This document shows, piece by piece, positions 6,276 through 13,597 of a DNA stretch of 21,855 nucleotides. The stretch covers positions 1-21,855 of the forward strand of contig NZ_JAIOSW010000451.1 in assembly GCF_021107415.1 (NCBI RefSeq). Reading direction: 5' to 3'. The DNA is from Desulfobacula sp. Lineage in GTDB: Bacteria > Desulfobacterota > Desulfobacteria > Desulfobacterales > Desulfobacteraceae. The position numbers and the translations under genes were made by a program. The notes under the pieces are model-generated. The model was not told the DNA's origin, made no database searches, and saw only the letters and a program-made list of their open reading frames with translations. Within the stretch, counting starts at the first letter, position 1. Each line of letters opens with the position of its first letter.

Positions 6276-9200
6276 TTATTCGTTATAGAAATTATCCGAC
6301 AGAAAGCTGATATCATTTTTTGCAGGACGATCAAAAAACACCCCATATCGGGAACCGAAATCAGGATGCATTCCCCTGATAAACAGATAAAAAACACCAC
6401 CAAAATGGGTGTCATAATCATATTTTTTTAACCTTAATGTGAGATATCGGTGCAACGCCACAAGATAGAGATAATATTGCAGAAAATAGTGGTGGTCTGA
6501 CATGGCCTCAAACATGGCATCCTGTGAATACTGATCATAGGTATCGCCTAAATAATTGGATTTATAATCAATAATATACCATTTGCCTTCATGATGTATC
6601 ACAAGATCAATAAAACCTTTTAAAAACCCTTTAAAGGATTGTGCCGTCAGTTGGGAAAGTTTTTTACCATACCCGGATGTTTTAAATTTTGGATTGGATT
6701 GTTCAAAAACCTTTTGTACAGATGATATCTGAAAGGATTGAATCGGAAAAGCAAATTCCATTTCGTTAAACCGCTGGTTGGACTGGATGTCTTTGAGGCA
6801 AAATCCGGATGTTTCAGAAGTAAGTCTGGTTTCAAGCACCTGCCTTATTGCTGTTTCACCCATTTGAATCATGTCGGGGTTCAGGAAACCAAACATGTCA
6901 AACTTTGATTGAACCAGTTCTTGGATATCTTTTGATTGACTCGTAAAATCCAGTGTTTCAAAAATCAAATGAAATAAATCACCCGATCTTGCGCCTTTAG
7001 GGAACTGCGCAAGCGTTATAAGAGGCCCTGCCCCATCTTCATCTGACTTCTCCCGGACCGGAAAAGCTTCCACGTGTGAGGAATACGTAATGGCTGAAAA
7101 ACTTGACATTTTCCAGGAAGCCTTGATCTCACGAATAATTTTTTTGGCAGACAAAACAGATGGTTGTGAATCGGCCCTGTCCATAAAGTGTTTTGGTAAT
7201 TCATGGGCATAAGGCTGGACCAGAATACTTTGATCTGCAAGGGATTGAAGCTGCTTAAGATCATTGATCATGGATGGATCATCTTTGCAGCCGTTTAGAT
7301 GCAGCAGGGAGCCAAGGGCCGATGTTTCAACTGATTTAAACCCGCCCCATATGATTCTGCACATGGCGGATGCCCGTGTTAATGCCACATATAATAATCT
7401 TCTCTGCTCTGCCTTCTCTTCCTTTTCAAAATAAAGTTGAGAATCTGTAAGGTCTTTGGATCCCAGATCAAGGGTCAGCCGATGATCCTTTTCAGGGTCA
7501 TGAAAGAGGATGTTTTCGTAAGACGGCCTTCGCGTTCCTTCCCAGAGATATGGCAGATAAACAATAGGATATTCAAGGCCTTTGCTTTTATGAATGGTGA
7601 CAATGGCCACAGCCTTTTTATCACTCTCAAGCCTGAGCTCATCGGAGAAGTCATCCCGAAGGTCTTTGAACAATTGCCGGGCATACCATTTCAATAAATA
7701 ATACGGCGACAACTGCTGCTTGAGACAGGCCTGTGAAATCAATTCAACCAAATGATAAAAATTGGTCAGCCTCCTTTCGTCAAGTCTCAAGTTTGTCTTT
7801 AAAAAAGCTTCATCAGAATGAAACAAAGCCATGATCATGGAGACAAACCCCCTGCCCTCCCAGATTTCCTTATATTCCCGGAACCGGTCCTGCCACGCAA
7901 AGAAGAGTTCTTCTTCCTTATCAAGCGCAAGAATTTTATCCGATGAAAATTTGAATACGGATGTGCAGAGAGCAGCTTTAATACTTCCTTTATGATCAGG
8001 GTTCATCACAGCCCATAAAATATCATGCAGATCAATGGCCTGCCTGGAGTCAAAAACAGATCCTGATTTAGACAGATAAGATGGAATATTATGATTAGAT
8101 AGCGCGCTTTGTATCTGTTCTGCCTGCAGGTTCGTCCGGACAAGCACGGCAATATCCTCTGGACTGATCTTTTGAGGATCTGAGAAATCGCTGTTTATCA
8201 CTGTCTTAGCGGATTGCAACAATGACAGGATATCACTTGCCACAAGTTTCGGGATAATCCCGGCTGCCGTCTCTTTTTTGATAAATCCCTGCCTGTCAAG
8301 CACCTGTTCCTCTCTTTGAAAAAAACAAAACTGCAATGGCGGAACAAATGCATCCTTCTCAACCAGGGAATCCTTTGATGTTGCAGGTGTTGTAACCTTA
8401 AAAAATTCAATGGGTTCATACAAAAAAGGATTCTCACTGCCTGAAAAAACCTCGTTAATTCCTTTAACAAGCAAAGGTGCAGACCGGTAATTTTTTTCAA
8501 GGGTAAATCGTTGATCACTCTCTTTAGATGCTTTTAAATACGCGAAAATATCTCCCCCCCTGAACGCATAAATGGCCTGTTTTGGATCCCCAATCATAAA
8601 AAAAGGCGTGCCTTGTGAAGAAAAAATCTTTGAGAAAATATCATACTGCCTGGGGTCTGTATCCTGGAACTCATCAATCAGGCAGGCTTTATAGGTTTTC
8701 CTGATGGCTTTTTGAAGGTCGAGCGCGTCTTCTTTTTCAAGAGCTGCTGCAAGGTCATTGACAAGATCATCAAAAAAACAAATACCTTGAGCTTTCTTCA
8801 TTTTATCAAGCTCTGTGTTGAAAAAAGTTAAAAATTCAATCTTCAGGCTGATCAGATTATTTTCAAACACTTCATAAAAAGAGAACACCTGCTCACATAA
8901 ATCAAAAAATTCATGGTCAGGCGGCGTCTGCCCTGATTTTGTTTTAAGTACCAGCCTTGTTTGAGTAAATTTATAAAGGGCATCACCCTTTTCCGTCATT
9001 TTAAAAAAAGTATTCTCACCTTGTTGATCCAGCTTCAGGCGTGAAGCCTCAAGCCAGGCAGGAATATTTTTTTTTGAATAGCTTCTTTTATCAAGTCCTT
9101 TGTGATTCTGGATCAACTCAATGATCTGCCCTGCCCTTGTCAAAAGAATATCATGAATTTTTTTAAGGATTTGTCTGTAGTCATCAAAAATATTCTCAAA

Positions 9201-9806
9201 GCTTGCAACAGGGGGGTTGAGAATAAGATTTGGTTTTGAAACAACCTGGCCAAAGGATGCGGCAAAGCTTTGGGGTGTTATCTGCTGCTGATTCAAATAA
9301 GATAAAAATAATTTATCCAGATGATTAACGTGGCCCATGAAAAAATCAAAACTCACCTGTCTTAAAAATAAGGATCTGTCCGGCACAAGCTCGATATCAA
9401 AAAGGGAACGACTTTCAAATGCATTCTCTTTTAAAACCTTGAGACAAAAAGAATGAATCGTCATGATGGACGACTGGTCAAAGCAGGTTAATGCAAGCTG
9501 CAGTCTCTGACAGATCATTGACAGGTTTTTATGGCGGCCCAGGAATTCGACCAGATCATCTTCACCTTCATACGATTGTTCAGAAAGTCCGGCAAGCGTA
9601 TTAAAAAGTCTTGTTCTGATTCTCAGTTTGAGTTCTGCTGCTGCGGCTTCCGTAAATGTGACCACCAGGATGGATTCCACAGGGTATCCTTTGGCCACCA
9701 GCCTGCAGTACAGGGTAGTGATGGTATATGTTTTCCCGGTCCCTGCACTGGCTTCAATCAGAGTGGTTTTTTCAAGGTCTATATGAAATGGGTCTAAGGG
9801 TTTCAT
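6276..9806 (-). CDS. recB: RecB, helicase-nuclease subunit of exodeoxyribonuclease V
   Basis: 1176 residues, matching the 1180 of E. coli RecB. It is a superfamily-1 3'-5' helicase: Walker A EASAGTGKT (18-26), VVTFTEAAAAELKLRIR (48-64), Walker B LIDEFQDTD (376-384), GDPKQAIYAFRGGD (406-419), LEKNYRS (437-443), VTIHKSKGLEYP (736-747) and RRLLYVALTRA (802-812). The C-terminal nuclease keeps its metal residues: D1067 in GFIDLV, and D1080 and K1082 in DYKSNY. RecBC processes DNA double-strand ends for recombination and degrades foreign DNA. ATG 9806 has a modest GGGA ribosome site and lies 19 bases after the stop of a broken antitoxin ORF. recC is 5.8 kb away and no recD follows. Confidence 0.97.
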   Translation of the reverse strand: MKPLDPFHIDLEKTTLIEASAGTGKTYTITTLYCRLVAKGYPVESILVVTFTEAAAAELKLRIRTRLFNTLAGLSEQSYEGEDDLVEFLGRHKNLSMICQRLQLALTCFDQSSIMTIHSFCLKVLKENAFESRSLFDIELVPDRSLFLRQVSFDFFMGHVNHLDKLFLSYLNQQQITPQSFAASFGQVVSKPNLILNPPVASFENIFDDYRQILKKIHDILLTRAGQIIELIQNHKGLDKRSYSKKNIPAWLEASRLKLDQQGENTFFKMTEKGDALYKFTQTRLVLKTKSGQTPPDHEFFDLCEQVFSFYEVFENNLISLKIEFLTFFNTELDKMKKAQGICFFDDLVNDLAAALEKEDALDLQKAIRKTYKACLIDEFQDTDPRQYDIFSKIFSSQGTPFFMIGDPKQAIYAFRGGDIFAYLKASKESDQRFTLEKNYRSAPLLVKGINEVFSGSENPFLYEPIEFFKVTTPATSKDSLVEKDAFVPPLQFCFFQREEQVLDRQGFIKKETAAGIIPKLVASDILSLLQSAKTVINSDFSDPQKISPEDIAVLVRTNLQAEQIQSALSNHNIPSYLSKSGSVFDSRQAIDLHDILWAVMNPDHKGSIKAALCTSVFKFSSDKILALDKEEELFFAWQDRFREYKEIWEGRGFVSMIMALFHSDEAFLKTNLRLDERRLTNFYHLVELISQACLKQQLSPYYLLKWYARQLFKDLRDDFSDELRLESDKKAVAIVTIHKSKGLEYPIVYLPYLWEGTRRPSYENILFHDPEKDHRLTLDLGSKDLTDSQLYFEKEEKAEQRRLLYVALTRASAMCRIIWGGFKSVETSALGSLLHLNGCKDDPSMINDLKQLQSLADQSILVQPYAHELPKHFMDRADSQPSVLSAKKIIREIKASWKMSSFSAITYSSHVEAFPVREKSDEDGAGPLITLAQFPKGARSGDLFHLIFETLDFTSQSKDIQELVQSKFDMFGFLNPDMIQMGETAIRQVLETRLTSETSGFCLKDIQSNQRFNEMEFAFPIQSFQISSVQKVFEQSNPKFKTSGYGKKLSQLTAQSFKGFLKGFIDLVIHHEGKWYIIDYKSNYLGDTYDQYSQDAMFEAMSDHHYFLQYYLYLVALHRYLTLRLKKYDYDTHFGGVFYLFIRGMHPDFGSRYGVFFDRPAKNDISFLSDNFYNE

Positions 9807-9926
9807 GCTTTTCCCAACTGATATTTACAAGATCGTCCGGATTTCAAGCGGGATGCCTGTATTCAATACTTCATCAAGCAGATTGTATATGTTTCCCCGT
9901 AATTCAGTTACTGTAATTGTTTTCAT
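9802..9926 (-). pseudogene. Phd/YefM-type antitoxin remnant upstream of and overlapping recB
   Basis: ATG 9926, with an AAAGAGGAT ribosome site, encodes KTITVTELRGNIYNLLDEV and NTGIPLEI, a clear Phd/YefM antitoxin N-terminus, then shifts frame and stops at 9825. Another frame at 9840-9802 encodes PDDLVNISWEKHE, resembling the acidic C-terminal end of the same antitoxin class. The middle, roughly 40 residues, is lost. The final codons overlap the recB ATG. The DNA-binding N-terminus may still be made. No toxin gene remains beside it. Confidence 0.65.
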
Positions 9927-9945
9927 AGTTATCCTCTTTACAAAA

Positions 9946-9975
9946 GGTACGTACTTAACATACCATAGATACGTA
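9946..9975 (-). promoter_or_regulatory. Candidate operator of the decayed antitoxin, now upstream of recB
   Basis: The palindromic hexamer TACGTA occurs at 9948-9953 and 9970-9975, with GGTA...TACC (9946-9949 and 9961-9964) nested between. The spacing before the antitoxin start at 9926 fits a TA promoter/operator. I cannot place -35 and -10 boxes with confidence. Any transcript from here would run into recB. A 30-codon plus-strand ORF at 9977-10069 is also present but has no supporting evidence. Confidence 0.35.
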
Positions 9976-10099
9976 TATGATAGAAAGGGAATCTATTGAA
10001 ATCAAGAAAGCACAGGGTATCGCCCCACATATTGGTCAGGCTGCGGGTTGGTTGGGAACTTTCATTTAAATATGGGACAAATAATCCAAAAGGGGAATC

Positions 10100-11773
10100 A
10101 TGAAAAATTCGGCGTTATTCAAGGTATGCATTGTAGTCCTTATAATTTTTCTCGGCGGGTCTGAGAGCGGTGCGGACATATCGGCTCCAATCCTGAAATG
10201 GCAACACGGAGGGTGCTATTCTTCCTGGTGTGAGACCGGTTGGTATTCCTCTCCTGCCGTAGCAGATTTGGACGGTGACGGGAATATAGAAGTTATCGGG
10301 GCTGCGTACTCCATTTTTGTCATCAATGGTGTTGACGGATCTCTGAAGTGGAGCGTAAACCCGGACGGCAGCAGGGTGTGGCCCGGCGTCGTTGTGGCCG
10401 ACCTGGATGAAAACGGCGACCTGGAAATTGTCACCGCTCATGGCGACGGCTATGTCCACGTCTTTGATCATGAAGGCGGTACCGTATGGTCTCGACAACC
10501 CGTGACCCATGAAATGAGAAGTCTGTCGGTCTCCGACCTGGATGGCGACGGGGATATGGAAATCGTTGTGGGCAGTGCCAGGGGGGGCAATTACGACAAT
10601 ATTTATGTTTATGAACACAACGCAGACTTGAGACCGGGCTGGCCCCAGTTATCGAGCGGTTGTTGTGCCTACGGGATATACAATGACAACCTGGCGATTG
10701 CTGATATTGACGGTGACGGGAAAGGTGAAATCGTTGCCCCGTCAGATGTGCATTATATCTGTGCCTTTAATGATGATGGGACACGTATTCAGTCGAATAG
10801 CCAATATGGTGATAAAAAATGGGGCGAAGTGGGCGTCTGGGTTGACCTGGAAGCTGAACTCAGAGGATGGGGATATTGTGGAACAGAACACCGGCCAAAT
10901 TTCTGCCATTGTCCTGCTGCTATCAGTGACGTAAATGGCGACACAATCCCTGAAGTAGTTGTCGTTGGTAATATCCACAACTGTGGAACCAGCCCTTATA
11001 CGAATCTCTATCACGGTCCTTATATCTTTAATCCGGACCGGAGCCGGTTTGTAGCGAACGGTTTTGATTGGGAGACCGTTCCCATCGATGTGGGGGCACC
11101 GATCTGTGAAAGCTACAGTATTATTGAAAGCTGCATGCCGAATCCGGTGGTCGTAGATTTGGACAGGAATGGGTTTAAGGAGATTCTATTTGCCTCAAAT
11201 GATGGAAAGGTTCACTGTTTCTGGCTGGACAAGACCGAACATCACAACTGGCCTTATTCCGTTTACAACCCTGCCGAGGGGATCTACCGTTTTGCCTCTG
11301 AACCCGTCGTGGCTGATCTTGATAATAACGGCTACCCAGAGGTTATCTTTGCCTCATGGGTCCAGAAAGGGTCATCCAAGACCGGCAAGGTGCATATCCT
11401 GGATTACCAAGGCAACCCGCTTCACGAAGTGGCGCTTCCCCCTGCTTTTGGCAGCCCGGACTGGAACGGGGCTTTGCCGGCTCCTACCTTGGCAGATATT
11501 GACGGTGATCCGGATCTGGAGCTGGTGCTTAACACGGCCCATAGTGGTCTGGTGGCCTATGACCTTCCCAACACCGCCGACGCACGCATCCTCTGGGGAA
11601 CCGGCCGCGGCAGTTATCAGCGCACCGGATCTTTTGCGATAGAACCATGTGCAGGAGACTTTGATAAAGATGGCGATATAGATGGAAATGATTTGGCCTC
11701 CTTTGTTGCGGGTGGAACCGGCATCAGTCTGGAGATATTTTCCACGAATTTTGGCATGTCAAATTGCCCGTAG
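10100..11773 (+). CDS. Secreted FG-GAP/VCBS-repeat protein with C-terminal dockerin-like EF-hand
   Basis: 557 residues. The signal peptide is about 1-25 (FKVCIVVLIIFLGGSESGADI). At least seven repeats of the type VADLDGDGNIEVI follow (for example VADLDENGDLEIV, VSDLDGDGDMEIVV, IADIDGDGKGEIV, VVDLDRNGFKEILF, VADLDNNGYPEVIF). These are calcium-binding FG-GAP/VCBS blades that build a beta-propeller. Residues 517-557 start CAGDFDKDGDIDGNDLASF, a Ca-binding loop plus helix like a dockerin half, after a short linker. The protein is probably extracellular and may bind protein or sugar. The ribosome site AAAGGGG lies before ATG 10100. Base composition is richer in GC than its neighbours, suggesting acquisition. 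No cohesin partner is visible. Confidence 0.85.
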   Translation: MKNSALFKVCIVVLIIFLGGSESGADISAPILKWQHGGCYSSWCETGWYSSPAVADLDGDGNIEVIGAAYSIFVINGVDGSLKWSVNPDGSRVWPGVVVADLDENGDLEIVTAHGDGYVHVFDHEGGTVWSRQPVTHEMRSLSVSDLDGDGDMEIVVGSARGGNYDNIYVYEHNADLRPGWPQLSSGCCAYGIYNDNLAIADIDGDGKGEIVAPSDVHYICAFNDDGTRIQSNSQYGDKKWGEVGVWVDLEAELRGWGYCGTEHRPNFCHCPAAISDVNGDTIPEVVVVGNIHNCGTSPYTNLYHGPYIFNPDRSRFVANGFDWETVPIDVGAPICESYSIIESCMPNPVVVDLDRNGFKEILFASNDGKVHCFWLDKTEHHNWPYSVYNPAEGIYRFASEPVVADLDNNGYPEVIFASWVQKGSSKTGKVHILDYQGNPLHEVALPPAFGSPDWNGALPAPTLADIDGDPDLELVLNTAHSGLVAYDLPNTADARILWGTGRGSYQRTGSFAIEPCAGDFDKDGDIDGNDLASFVAGGTGISLEIFSTNFGMSNCP

Positions 11774-12106
11774 GGCTGATAGTCCGCGGTTAACTTTTTT
11801 CACCGGATCAGAATAACCCTCCCCTATCCACATATATAAAAATAGTGGTGCAAGACAAAGGCTTCATCATATACAAATTGCCAGGATGTTTCGCAAAAAA
11901 AATAAAATATACTATACAACCATATTTAATTTTCAAGTGCGATATATTGAAAATCTTACCATTATTATTGATTATACCATGGCACAATCATCACCATATG
12001 ATTTTGATATTTACGTGTGTCCTGCAGAATATCATTAGGATCACTTGAATTAACGAATGAACCAAACAATCATCTAATTCAATGGTTATATTAATGTTGT
12101 TGCTCC
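11774..12106. other. Gene-free spacer after the FG-GAP gene, holding the recC remnant
   Basis: No gene is supported. Apart from the recC-derived patch at 11848-11907 the sequence is AT-rich and featureless by eye, with no clear terminator for the FG-GAP gene. A 67-codon plus-strand frame at 11845-12048 crosses the recC patch and has no ribosome site or family likeness, so I do not call it. Confidence 0.4.
11848..11907 (-). repeat. Scrambled second copy of the recC 3' end
   Basis: Bases 11848-11872 match 15595-15619 (the recC stop and just beyond) at 23 of 25 positions. Bases 11872-11907 match 15893-15928, inside recC, at all 36 positions. The 274 bases between these two recC segments are missing here. 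Order and orientation are the same as in recC, so this patch is a remnant of a recC 3' end with an internal deletion. Confidence 0.85.
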
Positions 12107-12138
12107 TTGACGGAGTCGAATACATGCAGTAATATGTA
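12107..12138 (+). promoter_or_regulatory. Promoter and inverted repeat before the YefM/RelE-type pair
   Basis: TTGACG (12107-12112) and TAATAT (12130-12135) are separated by 17 bases. TACAT (12121-12125) and ATGTA (12134-12138) form an inverted repeat overlapping the -10 box, consistent with antitoxin autoregulation. Confidence 0.45.
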
Positions 12139-12168
12139 GTTAAATACATAAATAAATGGAATTAAAAA

Positions 12169-12468
12169 ATGATTACCTATAAAAAAACAGAATTAATGAG
12201 TTCAACAGAAATAGTTCGAAATTTCAGTTCTATACTTGACAGCATTACAAAACATGAAAAAGACAAAATTGCCGTTATGAGAAAAAACAAACTGGAAGCG
12301 ATCATTCTATCTGTGGAAGAATACGAAAGAATCTATGAACTCCTGGAGTTATTCGAACATATTCAAATCTATAAAGCTGTTGAACAAAGGAAAGGCACAC
12401 CTTTGAATGAATATATTGATTTAGACCGATTATTGGCTGAACAGGGCATTGACTTAGATGAAATTTAA
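12169..12468 (+). CDS. Phd/YefM-family antitoxin
   Basis: 99 residues. After a short lead (ITYKKTELM) the sequence SSTEIVRNFSSILDSITK is the Phd/YefM N-terminal fold, followed by KIAVMRKNKLEAIILSVEEYERI, the VI-LS-EEYE strand and helix typical of YefM. The acidic C-terminal tail (LLAEQGIDLDEI) would cover the toxin. The start at 12169 has a weak ribosome site, and an internal ATG ten codons later (MSSTEI) is possible. The 3' end overlaps the toxin gene by 11 bases. The likely operator is at 12121-12138. Confidence 0.85.
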   Translation: MITYKKTELMSSTEIVRNFSSILDSITKHEKDKIAVMRKNKLEAIILSVEEYERIYELLELFEHIQIYKAVEQRKGTPLNEYIDLDRLLAEQGIDLDEI

Positions 12469-12760
12469 AATTATTTTTCATCCCGATGCTGCCCGCGAGG
12501 TTTCCGAGCTGGACAATCGCCGGAAACTTCTTGTTCTGAAACAGATAAAAAAATTATCAATGACACCGGGTAATGGAAAAAAACTTGGTAACAAACAGGG
12601 CCTTGATTTATCCGGATATAGAAAAATGTATGCTGACCGTAAAAAAATCAGGATTGTTTATAAAATTATTGAAAAAAAGATCCTGATTCAAATTATTGCA
12701 ATTGGCAAGCGAGATAATATGAAAGTATATAAAAAAGCTGCAAACCGGATTCAGGATTAA
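12458..12760 (+). CDS. RelE/ParE-superfamily toxin
   Basis: 100 residues. It opens KFKIIFHPDAAREVSELDNR, the first strand and helix of RelE/ParE toxins. LSGYRKMYADRKKIRIVYKI gives the central strands with conserved basic residues, and IQIIAIGKRDNMKVYKKAANRI is the canonical (A/G)-KR-VY--A ending. This ending is typical of RelE-like mRNA interferases that cut mRNA in the ribosome A site, so RelE-like is preferred over ParE. It is translationally coupled to the antitoxin by an 11-base overlap. Length is normal and the gene appears intact. Confidence 0.88.
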   Translation: MKFKIIFHPDAAREVSELDNRRKLLVLKQIKKLSMTPGNGKKLGNKQGLDLSGYRKMYADRKKIRIVYKIIEKKILIQIIAIGKRDNMKVYKKAANRIQD

Positions 12761-12822
12761 TTTTAAAGCATAGTACAAAATTTTAACATGTGCGGTTAAC
12801 TTGCAGCCGTTTTATTAATCAC

Positions 12823-12849
12823 CATGAAGAACGCGCAGAACATGAAGGA
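12823..12849. repeat. Three degenerate 9-base tandem units
   Basis: CATGAAGAA, CGCGCAGAA and CATGAAGGA lie head to tail. They resemble the short CACGAAGRA-type intergenic repeats I recall from many environmental bacterial genomes. They lie just before the truncated TolC fragment and may mark an old junction. Confidence 0.35.
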
Positions 12850-12875
12850 AAGACACACCTTCACGGTACCCCGTC

Positions 12876-13319
12876 ATAAAAAAGGGACTGGATTACTCGC
12901 CTGAACTGATGGCCATTGACGAGCAGATTGAAGCCCAGAAAATCAAATCTCTTGAAACTAAAAACCAGTTAAAATTTATTAGAAACCAGATTGAAAATAA
13001 GATTGCTGAAAATATCAGGCTGACACTGCATGAAACCGGTGTTTCATTTCCTACCATTGACCTGTCACGCTTAAGTGCATCCTCTTCTAAAAAGAATCTT
13101 GATCTTGTTGTGGATGCCTATAGCAAGGGGGCTGTATCCATTGTTGAACTTTTAGATGCGCAAAATGATTCTTTGGTGGCAAATACCATGGCTGAAAATG
13201 CCGTATATAATTTTTTTATGGATTTTATCAATACAGAACGGGCCGCAGGCTGGTTCTCAATTTTAATGAATTCGCAGCAAAGAAAGGACCTACTCCAGGA
13301 ATTTGAAGCGTTTAAATAG
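12876..13319 (+). pseudogene. TolC-family outer-membrane efflux protein, C-terminal fragment
   Basis: The frame is open from 12846 and family-like from about 12876: KKGLDYSPELMAIDEQIEAQK resembles the SPEL-ALD-QI-AQ entry of the second TolC repeat. It continues through LVVDAYSKGAVSIVELLDAQ (the Y--G-VSI-ELLDAQ motif of outer-membrane efflux channels) to a stop at 13319. Only the C-terminal third of a roughly 430-480-residue channel remains. There is no signal peptide, and no pump genes lie next to it. ATG 12909 could start a 136-residue product, but it could not form a channel. It is most likely a relic left by a rearrangement. Confidence 0.75.
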
Positions 13320-13341
13320 TTTTTTTTTAACAGATTAAACG

Positions 13342-13449
13342 CTAACTTTTTAATTCGGATATATCAGAAAACCATTCAAAGTCAATTTCGCTTGTTTCAT
13401 CTTTACGAATAAATTCATTTAATTTATATAATTTTATTGAACAGCTCAT
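13342..13449 (-). CDS. Small ORF, possibly truncated
   Basis: 35 residues (MSCSIKLYKLNEFIRKDE, ending SELKS), with a CAGGGGGAAAA ribosome site just before the ATG. It resembles the first residues of a longer family I recall only vaguely from related bacteria, so it may be the remnant of a larger gene. No function can be assigned. The rest of 13320-13597 shows nothing else. Confidence 0.3.
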   Translation of the reverse strand: MSCSIKLYKLNEFIRKDETSEIDFEWFSDISELKS

Positions 13450-13597
13450 TTTTCCCCCTGATTTTTATAAAAGCATCATATTTTTAGAAACTTTTCCTTA
13501 TTTTAATCATAGGCAAATTCTTAAGTCAAACGATTAACAGGATGCGCGGGGGATGGGTTTTACTTTATGATTAATACAACAAAAAATATATATACTA

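Noticed and set aside
9977..10069. 30-codon plus-strand ORF before the FG-GAP gene
   Set aside because: No convincing ribosome site, no recognised sequence, and it fits chance in a spacer of this size.
11848..11864. Idea that the recC scar also carries the original recB start (MKPL-like codons after the recC stop)
   Set aside because: Only four codons agree and only at the protein level. The resemblance is too short to support.
11786..12802. GCGGTTAACTT occurring at 11786 and 12792
   Set aside because: An 11-base match is expected many times by chance in a window of this length, and it is not flanked by further similarity.
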